Shown here in pieces: positions 35,559 to 45,108 of a DNA stretch of 64,000 nucleotides; position 1 is the first letter of the stretch, and the number at the start of each line of letters is the position of its first letter. A model generated the notes under the pieces. That model made no database searches and was not told the origin of the DNA. It saw only the letters and a program-made list of their open reading frames with translations. A program made the translations under genes and the position numbers. Source of the DNA: Streptomyces roseirectus (GTDB lineage Bacteria > Actinomycetota > Actinomycetes > Streptomycetales > Streptomycetaceae); assembly GCF_014489635.1 (NCBI RefSeq), contig NZ_CP060828.1, positions 9,164,001-9,228,000 on the forward strand, written 5' to 3'.

Positions 35559-36416
35559 ATGGTGCGGCGGAAGGTCGTCACCGAAGGCGACGTACAGATC
35601 GAGACGTTCAGCCAGGGGGAGGGGCCGGCCGTCGTCATCCTCCCCTCCCTCGGCCGGGGCGCGCGGGACTACGACGAGGTCGCGGCCCGGCTGGCCGCCG
35701 CGGGCTTTTGCGTCCTGCGCCCCCAACCGCGCGGCATCGGCCGCAGCACGGGGCCGATGCGGGGCCTGGACCTGCACGACTTCGCCGCCGACGTCGCGGC
35801 CGTCCTCGACGCGGAACGGACCGGCCCCGCCGTGATCGTCGGCCACGCCTGGGGCAGCCAGCCCGCCCGAACCCTGGCAGCCGACCGCCCCGACCTGGTC
35901 AGCGGCCTCGTCATGGCCGCCGCCTCGGCCGGAAAGCCGCCACCCGGCTCGACGGAGCGGCCCTACCGCAGAATGCGCGAGGCGATCGACGGCGCCGGTG
36001 ACCTCGCGCTCCCCGAGGAGCGGCGTCTGCGCTACCTGGAACAGGCGTTCTTCGCCCCCGGCAACGACCCCCGGCCCTGGCTGACGGGCTGGTACCCCGA
36101 GACACACCGCGCCCAGGGACACGCGCGCGACACGACACCCGTGGACGACTACTTCAGCGGCGGCGGCACGGTCCCGCTCCTCGACCTGCAGGCGGAGCAC
36201 GACGCGGTCGTCGTCCCGGGCGTGTTCCGTCCGCTGCTCGGCGAGCGGGTCACCGTCCGTGTCATCCGCGGCGCCGGACACGCCCTCGCCCCCGAACAGC
36301 CCGCCGCTCTGAGCGAGGCCGTCGCCACGTTCGCCCGCGCGGTCGACAGCCGCGGACCGAGAAAGGAGCACCGTGCGCGTGACAAGACCCGATCCTCGGA
36401 GCCGCGACGGCGATGA
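35559..36416 (+). CDS. Alpha/beta-hydrolase-fold protein lacking the nucleophilic Ser, 285 aa
   Basis: The start lies one base after the previous stop. The fold is clear: VVILPSLGRGARDYDEVAAR, the nucleophile elbow AVIVGHAWGSQPARTLA, then a late acidic residue (LQAEHDAVV) and His in IRGAGHALAPEQP. At the elbow GxSxG is replaced by G-H-A-W-G, so the expected Ser is Ala. Some family members with GHAFG at this site exist. They may do non-hydrolytic chemistry or act as binding proteins; ordinary ester hydrolysis is unlikely. It overlaps the following gene by 44 bases. Confidence 0.82.
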   Translation: MVRRKVVTEGDVQIETFSQGEGPAVVILPSLGRGARDYDEVAARLAAAGFCVLRPQPRGIGRSTGPMRGLDLHDFAADVAAVLDAERTGPAVIVGHAWGSQPARTLAADRPDLVSGLVMAAASAGKPPPGSTERPYRRMREAIDGAGDLALPEERRLRYLEQAFFAPGNDPRPWLTGWYPETHRAQGHARDTTPVDDYFSGGGTVPLLDLQAEHDAVVVPGVFRPLLGERVTVRVIRGAGHALAPEQPAALSEAVATFARAVDSRGPRKEHRARDKTRSSEPRRR

Positions 36417-36936
36417 CGACCGCGAGGTCGCCGAGCGGATCCGTGCACGGCGGGGCGGGCACCTCACCCCGCTGGACGAGACGCTGCTGCACAGCCCGCC
36501 CGTCGCCGACGGCTGGAACACGCTGCTCGGCGCGATCCGCACCCAGACCCTCCTGGACGCGGACATCCGCGAACTCGCCATCCTGCGCGTCGCCGCCCTC
36601 AACGGGGCGGCCTACGAGTGGGACGCGCACCAGCCGGTGGCGCTCCGCGCCGGGCTGAGCCGGCATCAGACCGACGCGCTGCGCGGGGCCGCCGAGGACG
36701 CGGCCCCGCTGCTCACCCCCGCCCAGCGCTGCGCCCTCGCCTACACCGACGCCATGACCCGCGCCGTCGACGTACCGGACGAGGTCTTCGACCGCCTGCG
36801 CAGCCACTTCGACGACCGGCGGATCGTCGAACTCACCGCCGTGATCGCCACCTACAACCTGGTCTCCCGCTTCCTGGTCGCGCTGCACGTCGGCAGCCCC
36901 GGAGGCCCGGCCGACGAGAACGGAGCACAGGCATGA
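36373..36936 (+). CDS. Carboxymuconolactone decarboxylase-family protein, 187 aa
   Basis: GTG 36373 lies inside the end of the hydrolase gene and has GAAAGGAG upstream. The family core reads LDADIRELAILRVAALNGAA then YEWDAHQPVALRAGLS, with the conserved E-x-x-x-H helix, and a second helical hairpin (LTAVIATYNLVSRFLVALHV). There is no CxxC, so it is not an AhpD peroxidase. Lactone or beta-keto acid decarboxylation is a family-based guess. The ATGA overlap with the next gene supports one operon. Confidence 0.85.
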   Translation: MRVTRPDPRSRDGDDDREVAERIRARRGGHLTPLDETLLHSPPVADGWNTLLGAIRTQTLLDADIRELAILRVAALNGAAYEWDAHQPVALRAGLSRHQTDALRGAAEDAAPLLTPAQRCALAYTDAMTRAVDVPDEVFDRLRSHFDDRRIVELTAVIATYNLVSRFLVALHVGSPGGPADENGAQA

Positions 36937-37733
36937 ACGGACGGCTGGCCGGCAAGGCCGCGATCGTCACCGGTGCGGGCAGCGCCGGGCCGGGCTGGGG
37001 CAACGGCCGCGCGACAGCGGCTGTTTTCGCTCGGGAGGGCGCCAGCGTCCTGCTCGTGGACCGGGACGCCGAAGCGCTGGAGCCGACCGCCAAGCTGATC
37101 GAGGAGGCAGGCGGCACCGTGGTGACGCACCTGTGCGACGTCACCGACTCCGACGCCGTGGCCGGCATGGTCGAGGCCGCCCGCACCGCCTTCGGCCGGG
37201 TCGACATCCTCGTCAACAACGTCGGCGGCTCCCGCCACGGCGGCCCCGTCGAACTGGACGAACCCACCTGGCGGCAGCAGCTCGACACCAACCTCGCCAG
37301 CGTCTACCTGGGCTGCAAGCACGTCATCCCGGTCATGCGGGAGCAGGGTGGCGGCGCCATCGTGAACATCGCCTCCACCTCCGGCCTGCGGTGGACCGGC
37401 TCCGCCCAGGTCGGATACGCCGCCGCGAAGGCCGGCGTCATCCAGCTCTCCCGCGTGGTCGCCGTGCAGCACGCGCCCGACGGCATCCGCGTCAACACCG
37501 TCGTCCCCGGACAACTGCACACGCCGATGGTCGAGGCGCGGCTGGCCGGGCAGCGCTCCGGCGGCGACGTCGACACCCTGCTCGTCCGGCGTCAGGCCCG
37601 CATCCCGCTCGGTTTCATGGGCGACGGCCGCGACACCGCCCACGCCGTGCTCTTCCTCGCCTCGCCGGAAGCACGCTTCGTCACCGGAACCGAACTCGTC
37701 GTGGACGGCGGTATGACGGCCCGCTGCGACTGA
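36933..37733 (+). CDS. SDR-family dehydrogenase, 266 aa
   Basis: The ATG overlaps the previous stop. Motifs of a classical SDR are present: IVTGAGSAGPGWGNGRATAA (an extended Gly-rich loop), ILVNNVGG, Ser in NIASTSGLRWTGS, and YAAAKAGVIQLSR. VDGGMTARCD closes the chain. The unusual loop between the first and last Gly of the nucleotide motif occurs in some aromatic-catabolic SDRs. It presumably oxidises a hydroxyl intermediate of the pathway. Confidence 0.9.
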   Translation: MNGRLAGKAAIVTGAGSAGPGWGNGRATAAVFAREGASVLLVDRDAEALEPTAKLIEEAGGTVVTHLCDVTDSDAVAGMVEAARTAFGRVDILVNNVGGSRHGGPVELDEPTWRQQLDTNLASVYLGCKHVIPVMREQGGGAIVNIASTSGLRWTGSAQVGYAAAKAGVIQLSRVVAVQHAPDGIRVNTVVPGQLHTPMVEARLAGQRSGGDVDTLLVRRQARIPLGFMGDGRDTAHAVLFLASPEARFVTGTELVVDGGMTARCD

Positions 37734-37761
37734 CCACCGAGCGATCCGCCGGGAGGCACCC

Positions 37762-38646
37762 GTGTCCACCGCTGCGACCCCCTCGAACCCGGGCCCGCAC
37801 CCGGCCCCGCACGCGCCCGCACTCACACTGCCCGACAACGCCTGTGACGCGCACTGCCACGTCTTCGGCCCCACCAGCCGATACCCCTACGCCCCCGACC
37901 GGACCTTCACCCCGCCCGAGGCTCCCCTCGCCGACCTGCGGAAGCTGCACGCCCTCCTGGGCATCCGCCGCGCCGTGATCGTCCAGTCGGCCGCGCACGG
38001 CGCCGACCACGCGTCGCTGGTGGCGGCACTGGAGGAAGGCGAGGGCCGCTACCGGGGCGTCGCGCTGATCCGACCGGACACCCCCGCCCGGGAGGTCGCC
38101 CGGCTGCACGCGGCCGGCGTACGCGGCACGCGCCTCCACTTCCTCCCGCACCTGGGGCCGGCCCCGACACCCCAGGCGATCGCGGCGATCACCGACCTCG
38201 TCCGCCCCTACGGCTGGCACCTCGCGCTGCACGTCACCGGCGCCGGCCTCGCCGAGCACGAGGACTTCATCCGCTCGATCCCCCTGCCGCTGGTCATCGA
38301 CCACATGGGCCGCGTCGACCTGCGCCAGGGCCTCGGCTCTCCCGCCGTGACGGCCCTGCGCCGCCTCCTGGACACCGGCAGGACCTGGGTCAAACTCAGC
38401 GGAGCCGACCGCCTCGCCACCGCCCCGCCCGCCATGACCGACTCCGCCGCACTCGCCCGGCTCCTCACCCGCACCGCCCCGGAACGTGTCGTCTGGGGCA
38501 CCGACTTCCCCCACCCCAACACCCACGGCTTCGTCCCCGACGACGGCGACCTCACCGACCTCCTCGCCGACATCGCACCCAGCGAGACGGCGCGGCACCG
38601 CCTGTTGGTGGACAACCCGACGGAGTGCTTCGACTTTCCCGGGTAG
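37762..38646 (+). CDS. Amidohydrolase-family lactonase (LigI-like), 294 aa
   Basis: GTG 37762 follows GGGAGG. Metal/active-site residues of the amidohydrolase-2 family are in place: DAHCHVFGPTSRYPY near the N-terminus, LHFLPH, LVIDHMGR and the terminal VVWGTDFPHPNTHG. The HVFGP and DFPHP motifs resemble 2-pyrone-4,6-dicarboxylate lactonase (LigI), which opens a lactone in protocatechuate/gallate breakdown. It is the last gene of the acyl-CoA synthetase operon. With the CMD-family protein and SDR upstream it suggests lactone or ring-fission intermediates. Confidence 0.86.
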   Translation: MSTAATPSNPGPHPAPHAPALTLPDNACDAHCHVFGPTSRYPYAPDRTFTPPEAPLADLRKLHALLGIRRAVIVQSAAHGADHASLVAALEEGEGRYRGVALIRPDTPAREVARLHAAGVRGTRLHFLPHLGPAPTPQAIAAITDLVRPYGWHLALHVTGAGLAEHEDFIRSIPLPLVIDHMGRVDLRQGLGSPAVTALRRLLDTGRTWVKLSGADRLATAPPAMTDSAALARLLTRTAPERVVWGTDFPHPNTHGFVPDDGDLTDLLADIAPSETARHRLLVDNPTECFDFPG

Positions 38647-38789
38647 GGCGGGAGGGACAGCGAGGCGGACGGTGCGGCCGCAGGGCACGGACAACTCCCG
38701 GACAGTGCGCAACGGCTGATGCCTCTACACCCCACCGGGTACCCGCAGGGGCCGGGCGATGCCCTGAGGGGGGTGCTCCCCATCCCCGG

Positions 38790-38807
38790 AATACCCCCCC
38801 GGGTATT
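38790..38807. promoter_or_regulatory. CstR-type operator, copy A
   Basis: AATACCCCCCCGGGTATT is an exact inverted repeat, 7+4+7 bp (AATACCC-N4-GGGTATT). The same architecture is found at 38827-38844 and 42431-42448. It lies 61-78 bases before the persulfide dioxygenase start. Confidence 0.8.
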
Positions 38808-38826
38808 GCTGTTAGAGTGGGTGACC

Positions 38827-38844
38827 AATACCCCCGGGGGTACG
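38827..38844. promoter_or_regulatory. CstR-type operator, copy B
   Basis: AATACCCCCGGGGGTACG has the same 7+4+7 layout, with one arm imperfect at its end. It lies 37 bases (centre to centre) after copy A and just before the ribosome site of the persulfide dioxygenase gene, so repressor bound here would block transcription. Confidence 0.75.
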
Positions 38845-38867
38845 TCGTCCGAGAGGATTCGTGAGCC

Positions 38868-40232
38868 GTGTTCTTCGTCGACACCATGGAGTTCGAGGGC
38901 CTGGGCAACCGCAGCTACCTGGCCGGCGGCCCCAGTGCCGCGGTGGTCATCGACCCGCCGCGCGACATCGACCAGGTGATCGCCACCGCCGCCAGGCGCG
39001 GGGTGCGCATCGCGTACGTGGCGGAGACTCACGTGCACAACGACTACGTCACCGGCGGCCTGGAGCTGGCCCGCGTCACCGGCGCCGCCTACCTGGTGCC
39101 GGCCGGGGCGCACGTGTCGTTCGCCCGCACCGCCGTCGCCGACGGCGACACCGTGGACGTGGACGAGGGCCTGGTCCTGCGCGCGATCGCCACCCCGGGG
39201 CACACCCCGCACCACACCTCCTATGCCCTGGCCGAGGACGGGCGGGGTGTGGCGGTGTTCACCGGCGGATCGCTGCTGGTCGGTACGGTGGGCCGCCCCG
39301 ACCTGGTGGAGCCGCGGCTGACCGAGCGGCTGGCCCGCGCCCAGCATGCCTCCGCCCACCGGCTGGCCGACGAGCTGGACGACGAGGTGCCGGTGCTGCC
39401 CACCCACGGCTTCGGCAGCTTCTGCTCCTCCTCCCAGGCCGAGGGGGACGCGACCACGATCGGCGAGGAGCGCGAGACCAACGACGCGCTGACCCTGGAC
39501 GTGGACACCTTCGTCGCCCGGATGCTCGCCGGACTGGAGGACGTGCCCGCCTACTACGCGCACATGGGACCGGCCAACGCCGCCGGCCCCGCGCCGGTCG
39601 ACCTCACCCCGCCCCGGCGTGCGGACGCCGAGGAGATCACCTCCCGGCTGGCCGCGGGGGAGTGGGTGGTGGACCTGCGCAGCCGCATGGCCTTCGCCGA
39701 GGGGCACGTGGCCGGGTCGTTCAACTTCGAGGGCGAGGGCAAGCTCGCCACCTACCTGGCCTGGCTGATCCCGTGGGGCAAGCCCGTCACCCTGCTCGCC
39801 GACACCCCCGCGCAGATCGCCGACGCGCAGCGGGAACTCGCGAGGGTGGGCATCGACCGGCCGGCCGCCGCCACCACCGGTGATCCGGCCGCCTGGGTCC
39901 GTGACGGCGAGCAGCTCGCTTCGTTCCCGCGGGCCCGCTTCGCCGACCTCGCCCAGGTGCGTGAGCGCGGCGAGGAGGCGGTCGTCCTGGACGTGCGCCG
40001 GGACTCGGAACGCGCGGGCGGCCACCTCGACGGGTCCGTCCACATCCCGATCCACGAACTGCACGGCCGCATCGGCGAGGTGCCGGAGGGGACGGTGTGG
40101 GTGCACTGCGCGGGCGGGATGCGCGCGGCGATCGCCGCTTCCCTGCTGGACGCCGCCGGCCGTGACGTGGTCGCCGTCGACGACGGCTTCGACGCCGCGG
40201 CGAAGGCCGGGCTGTCGCTGACCTCCGGCTGA
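38868..40232 (+). CDS. Persulfide dioxygenase-rhodanese fusion, 454 aa
   Basis: GTG 38868 has AGAGGA upstream. The N-terminal 240 residues are an ETHE1-type metallo-beta-lactamase fold (AETHVHNDYVTGG, AIATPGHTPHHTSY, LPTHGFGSFC). Two rhodanese units follow. The first (VVDLRSRMAFAEGHVAGSFN) lacks an active Cys and the second has it (VWVHCAGGMRA). Proteins of this kind (CstB, PRF) oxidise low-molecular-weight persulfides to sulfite/thiosulfate in the cytosol. It heads a sulfur operon and is flanked by two operators matching that of the CstR-like repressor gene. Confidence 0.92.
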   Translation: MFFVDTMEFEGLGNRSYLAGGPSAAVVIDPPRDIDQVIATAARRGVRIAYVAETHVHNDYVTGGLELARVTGAAYLVPAGAHVSFARTAVADGDTVDVDEGLVLRAIATPGHTPHHTSYALAEDGRGVAVFTGGSLLVGTVGRPDLVEPRLTERLARAQHASAHRLADELDDEVPVLPTHGFGSFCSSSQAEGDATTIGEERETNDALTLDVDTFVARMLAGLEDVPAYYAHMGPANAAGPAPVDLTPPRRADAEEITSRLAAGEWVVDLRSRMAFAEGHVAGSFNFEGEGKLATYLAWLIPWGKPVTLLADTPAQIADAQRELARVGIDRPAAATTGDPAAWVRDGEQLASFPRARFADLAQVRERGEEAVVLDVRRDSERAGGHLDGSVHIPIHELHGRIGEVPEGTVWVHCAGGMRAAIAASLLDAAGRDVVAVDDGFDAAAKAGLSLTSG

Positions 40233-40268
40233 ATTCCGGCCGTCCCCTCTCACCAGGTAAGGAAGCGT

Positions 40269-40637
40269 GTGATGTTCCCCTTTCGCCGGAACGGGCCCCG
40301 TGTCACGGTCGACGAGGCCCGCAGCCGTACCGGCGGCGACCGGCCTGACGCCGTCCTGCTGGACGTGCGTGAGAAGCCCGAATGGACCGCGGGCCACGCC
40401 CCGGGCGCCGTCCACGTACCGCTGACGAGACTGGTCGCCGGCGGCACCCTGCCCGCTGAAGCCGAGGGGCGCCCGCTGGTGGTGATCTGCCGCAGCGGTC
40501 ACCGCTCCCGGCAGGCGGCGAAGATCCTCGCCGAACGCGGAGCGCGGGCGGTGGACGTCGAGGGCGGCATGAACGCGTGGGCCGCCGCAGGACATCCGGT
40601 CGTCGACGAACGCGGGAACAACGGCCGGATAGCGTGA
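40269..40637 (+). CDS. Single-domain rhodanese, 122 aa
   Basis: AAGGAAG lies just upstream; the codons GTG (40269) and ATG (40272) are adjacent, and either may start. The rhodanese signature is complete (VLLDVREKPEWTAGHAPGAV, active Cys in VVICRSGHRSRQAAKILAER, GGMNAWAAAGHPV). The CRSGxR loop is typical of sulfurtransferases handling thiosulfate or persulfide. The stop overlaps the start of the exporter gene (GTGA), so production is coupled. Confidence 0.9.
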   Translation: MMFPFRRNGPRVTVDEARSRTGGDRPDAVLLDVREKPEWTAGHAPGAVHVPLTRLVAGGTLPAEAEGRPLVVICRSGHRSRQAAKILAERGARAVDVEGGMNAWAAAGHPVVDERGNNGRIA

Positions 40638-41377
40638 CCGTACTCGTTCTCGCCCTCATCGCCGGGGCCGTCATCGGTCTCGCCCTCGGAGCCCTCGGCG
40701 GCGGAGGCAGCGTCCTCGCCGTACCGGCGCTGATCTACCTGCTCGGCTTCACACCGGCCGCCGCCACCACCGCCGGCCTGATCATCGTCACCGCCACCTC
40801 CGCCACCGCCCTGTACGCCCACACCCGCGACGGGAACGTGGCATGGAGAACGGGGGCGCTGTTCGCCGCGGCGGGCATCGTCCCCGCCTTCCTCGCCGGG
40901 GCCGTCGCCGGGCGCCTGCCCGGACCGTTGCTGACAGCGGCGTTCGCCGTCATCGCCGCGCTGGCGGCCCTGCGCATGCTGCGTCCGTCCACGTCCGAGC
41001 CGCCGGACCGGATCCGTCCCGGCAAGGCGGCCGGCGCCGGTGCCGGACTCGGCGCCGTGACGGGCTTCCTGGGGGTCGGCGGGGGATTCCTCGCCGTGCC
41101 CGCCCTGGTGAGCGTCCTGGGACTGGCCATGCGCCGGGCGGTGGGCACCAGCCTGCTCGTCATCACGGTGAACTCACTCGCCGCGCTCACCGCCCGCACC
41201 GGCACCAGTGGCGGGCTCCACTGGGAGATCATCGGCCCCTTCACCGGATCCGCGATCCTCGGCGCCTGGGACGGCAAACGCCTCGCGACGAAGATCTCCG
41301 GCACCACCCTTCAGAAGATCTTCGCCGGCGTCCTGCTGGCAGTGGCGGCCTTCATGGTCGTCGACGTGATCGTCTGA
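40634..41377 (+). CDS. TauE/SafE-family sulfite/sulfur-compound exporter, 247 aa
   Basis: GTG 40634 overlaps the rhodanese stop. About eight hydrophobic segments occur, with the paired Gly-rich TauE motifs GALGGGGSVLAVPALIYLLG and GFLGVGGGFLAVPALVSVLG. The family moves sulfite, thiosulfate or organosulfonates. After persulfide oxidation, sulfite export would complete detoxification. A full-length, undamaged copy. Confidence 0.9.
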   Translation: MTVLVLALIAGAVIGLALGALGGGGSVLAVPALIYLLGFTPAAATTAGLIIVTATSATALYAHTRDGNVAWRTGALFAAAGIVPAFLAGAVAGRLPGPLLTAAFAVIAALAALRMLRPSTSEPPDRIRPGKAAGAGAGLGAVTGFLGVGGGFLAVPALVSVLGLAMRRAVGTSLLVITVNSLAALTARTGTSGGLHWEIIGPFTGSAILGAWDGKRLATKISGTTLQKIFAGVLLAVAAFMVVDVIV

Positions 41378-41514
41378 ACACGAGGGCCGCCGCCGGCTCG
41401 GACCAGGGACCAGGAGAGCTTCCCCCGCCCCACCGCGCATCTCGGGACCGCCTTCGGTCCGGCTCCCGTCAGATCAAGCTCAGCACACTCCGACACACAA
41501 GGACGACGTCTGCC

Positions 41515-42090
41515 ATGACCACACCCACGGCCCTCGCCACCGACGAGGCGCGCACCCGCCTGCACGAACTGACCATCATCGACGTGCGCACCCCGGGCGA
41601 ATACGCCGGCGGCCATCTCCCCGGCGCGCTCAACATCCCCCTCGACCAGATCCGGCGCGCGCTGCCCGACATCCGTCACGCCACCGGCCGCGGCGACGTC
41701 CTGGTCGTCTGCGCCTCGGGCGCCCGCTCCGCGAACGCCTGCAAGATCCTCGCGGAGAACGGCGTCACCGCCGCCACCCTGTCGGGAGGCACCGGCGCCT
41801 GGGCGGCCGACGGCCACGAGCTCCACCGCCCCCGGGGCGCCTCCCGTGCCACCTGGGCGATGGAGCGGCAGGTGAGGCTCACCGCAGGAGCGATCGTGCT
41901 GCTCGGCCTGGGGCTCGGGTTCGTCGTCCACCCCGCCTTCCAGCTCATCTCCGCCGGGATCGCGGGCGGTCTGGTCCTCTCCGCCCTGACCGACACCTGC
42001 GGCATGGCCGCCATGCTCGCCAAGCTCCCCCACAACCGCCCCCGCGCCGCCGACCTCGACAGCACGCTGGCCGCACTGCGCAACCGCTGA
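41515..42090 (+). CDS. Membrane-anchored rhodanese (rhodanese-DUF2892), 191 aa
   Basis: ATG 41515 has AAGGA upstream. Residues 10-115 form a rhodanese (TIIDVRTPGEYAGGHLPGAL, active Cys in VVCASGARSANACKILAENG). Residues 125-175 carry two hydrophobic helices of the DUF2892 type (GAIVLLGLGLGFVVHP, ISAGIAGGLVLSALTDTCGM), as in YgaP. The rhodanese should face the cytosol at the membrane. A 137-base gap separates it from the exporter gene, but no operator lies there, so it is probably in the same operon. Confidence 0.88.
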   Translation: MTTPTALATDEARTRLHELTIIDVRTPGEYAGGHLPGALNIPLDQIRRALPDIRHATGRGDVLVVCASGARSANACKILAENGVTAATLSGGTGAWAADGHELHRPRGASRATWAMERQVRLTAGAIVLLGLGLGFVVHPAFQLISAGIAGGLVLSALTDTCGMAAMLAKLPHNRPRAADLDSTLAALRNR

Positions 42091-42131
42091 ATCACACCAC
42101 GAAGGGGAGGGACCCGGCTCCGGATCACAGC

Positions 42132-43070
<939 letters not shown>

Positions 43071-43205
43071 GCCAAGTTCGCGGCACTGCTCATCTCACTG
43101 CTCGGCACAACGGTCTCCCGCAAGGAGAAACTGGTCGCGGCCTGGCTCGGCCCGAAGGGATTCGCCTCGGTCGTCTACGGCCTGCTCGCCGTCTGCATCC
43201 GGCGG
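43071..43205 (+). pseudogene. Cation:proton antiporter fragment fused to the resolvase relic
   Basis: The frame continuing from the resolvase relic reads KFAALLISLLGTTVSRKEKL and VAAWLGPKGFASVVYGLLAV. The A-W-x-G-P-K-G-F-A-S-V motif is typical of a conserved inner helix of CPA1-type sodium/proton antiporters. Only about 40 residues remain. It marks a junction between two once separate genes. Confidence 0.55.
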
Positions 43206-43365
43206 GAGACCGGAAGCGTTGTGGGGCACCACTCCGATTCCCCTCCCGCGCGCACCGGATGATGGCATACTGCAAATATGCGCCGCCGTTTCTCACCGGG
43301 CGGGGCTGGGGAGCCGGGAAGTCTGGTCGGCACAGGTGATCCGCCGACAGGAAGAAGAACCGGCC

Positions 43366-43734
43366 GTGCCCACCATCCAGGTCGCACTCCACCAGGCCAT
43401 GCGGCTCGATGGAGCCCTCGGCGTCGCCGTCGTCGACTACGTCAGCCGTATGCCGCTGGGCTCCTTGAGCCACCGCAGAGATGTCGACATGACACTGCTC
43501 GCGCACGGCGGCACCGATCTCGTGCGCGCCCATCTCACGGCGCTCGACGCGATGGGCCACCGACCGGAAGACCTCGAAGACATTCTGATCACCCTGGGCG
43601 GCGAGTACCACCTGCTGCGCCCACTGAACCGCCGGGCCCACGAAGGGCTCTTCATCCTGCTGGTCCTGGACCGCCAGCGGGCCGAACCGGACGCCGCTCG
43701 CCGAGAGTTGCGCTGGATCGAGCGACTTCTGTGA
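43366..43734 (+). CDS. Roadblock/LC7-like small protein, 122 aa
   Basis: GTG 43366 has GAAGAAG upstream. The chain (MRLDGALGVAVVDYVSRMPL, LSHRRDVDMTLLAHGGTDLV, DLEDILITLGGEYHLLRPLN, GLFILLVLDRQRAEP) has alternating strands and helices like roadblock/LC7 domains of actinobacteria. Those act as scaffold or GTPase-activating partners of small GTPases. No GTPase gene is adjacent. It belongs to a family of Streptomyces hypotheticals of this size. The role is unknown. Confidence 0.65.
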   Translation: MPTIQVALHQAMRLDGALGVAVVDYVSRMPLGSLSHRRDVDMTLLAHGGTDLVRAHLTALDAMGHRPEDLEDILITLGGEYHLLRPLNRRAHEGLFILLVLDRQRAEPDAARRELRWIERLL

Positions 43735-44104
43735 GAAACGGGGGCGGCGCGTCCTGGGCGAAGGCATCGGGTTACGGGCGGCGGCGCCGTCCGAGGCGGG
43801 CGGGGCGAGCAGCGGGGAGACTGGTTCGGACACGCCCGCGCGGGCACGTGCCTCAACGGCGGCCGACTCCTGTCCGCCGGAACGAGGCGGTTCCGCCGCA
43901 CCTCGCCGCGTTCTGCCCGCGAGCGGGAAAAGACGGGGCCCGGCCGAAGTCCTGCGACACAGCTGCCAAGTGCCCTTTACCCGGCGAAGGGTTGACGGAA
44001 GAGTCTCGTGCCGGGGGAACCTTTGCGTAATCTAAAGCTCGGCAAGGGGTGCAGGGGGCAGGGCGGGTCGACGTCCCGATGCCGTGCCACCGGGGGAGGA
44101 CGTC
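43735..44104. other. Gap with no recognisable gene
   Basis: About 370 bases of GC-rich sequence hold only short frames without family resemblance. The last part (about 43975-44040) is AT-richer and contains TTGACG followed by AATCTAAAG, possibly the old promoter of the broken phosphatase gene downstream. Confidence 0.4.
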
Positions 44105-44534
44105 ATGACCGCGCGGGAGAAGGATTCCGGCTCCCGGATCTGCACTGGATGCCCGTGGCGGTGATGGCAGCGGTCGCGGTCATCGACGTCTCGGCCGGAC
44201 CCGGGGGTGGGCTTCCTGCCGTTGGTGTCACTCGGGCCGGCGTTCGCGGACTCGTCGGGGGCCGGCGGCGCACCGCGCTCATCGGCGGTGGCGGAGGCGC
44301 GGATCGGCCGTCCTGGCCGAGCTCGGCTCCCCCGGTGAGGTGGTCTTCCTGAACTACGGTCATCCCGCCCCGATGATCGTGTGCCGCGACGGCGGCGTCG
44401 AGTTTCCCGAGCCGCCTTCCTGCGCGCTGCCGTTGGGGCTCGTGCTGCACGCCATGGGGCCGCCGCACGATGACGCGGCCGTGCTTCTGCTGCGCCATCA
44501 CGGTCATGACATGGGAAAGTCTGTTCCCCATGGG
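44105..44534 (+). pseudogene. PP2C/SpoIIE-type serine phosphatase relic
   Basis: The start (ATG 44105) leads to a membrane-segment-like MPVAVMAAVAVIDVSAGPGG as in RsbU-like phosphatases of Streptomyces. The sequence then jumps, with frame changes, to the late PP2C motifs EVVFLNYGHPAPMIVC (normally LNxGHPPP), SCALPLGLV, and the terminal PHDDAAVLLLRH. Most of the roughly 250-residue catalytic domain is gone, so it cannot be active. Confidence 0.65.
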
Positions 44535-44571
44535 CGAGTGGGCAGGTACTTCGGCGCGGTAAAAAGGTGCC

Positions 44572-45108
44572 ATGCCGCACTACGAGACCCCCGAGGGGGC
44601 CATGGACGATGTCGACGAGGTCACCCGCGCGGTGATCACCGCGTCCCGCCTGCTGGTGGCGGTCTCCGCGCGCTCGCTCGCGGCGGTCGAGGAACGTGTC
44701 ACCCTGCCGCAGTTCCGCATGCTGGTCGTGCTCTCGACGAGAGGGACCACCAAGCTGGTCACCCTCGCGGAACTCCTGCAGGTGGCGCCTTCGACAGCGA
44801 TGCGCATGGTGGACCGGCTCATCGCGGCCGGCCTCGCCGACCGGAAGCCCAACCCCGACAACCGTCGCGAGACCGTGCTGCGCCTCACCGAAGAAGGGCA
44901 GCGCACGGTCGACGAGGTCACCTCCCGGCGCCGCGCCGAGGTCGCCACGATCGTGGCCCGGCTCCGTCCGACCCAGCGGCTGGCACTCGTCGAAGCCCTC
45001 GACGCTTTCAACCAGGCCGGCGGGGAACCGCCCGCTCCCCACTCGGACGACGCGGGGCCGCACCCGCTGGGCTGGGCGGCGGACCCCTCGGCGAACGCCC
45101 ACGTCTGA
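44572..45108 (+). CDS. MarR-family regulator, 178 aa
   Basis: ATG 44572 follows AAAGGTG. Helices of the MarR winged HTH are intact: TLPQFRMLVVLSTRGTTKLV, LAELLQVAPSTAMRMVDRLI, AAGLADRKPNPDNRRETVLR, LTEEGQRTVDEVTSRRR. It sits alone between relics, in line with the dead phosphatase gene. The ligand is unknown. Confidence 0.88.
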   Translation: MPHYETPEGAMDDVDEVTRAVITASRLLVAVSARSLAAVEERVTLPQFRMLVVLSTRGTTKLVTLAELLQVAPSTAMRMVDRLIAAGLADRKPNPDNRRETVLRLTEEGQRTVDEVTSRRRAEVATIVARLRPTQRLALVEALDAFNQAGGEPPAPHSDDAGPHPLGWAADPSANAHV

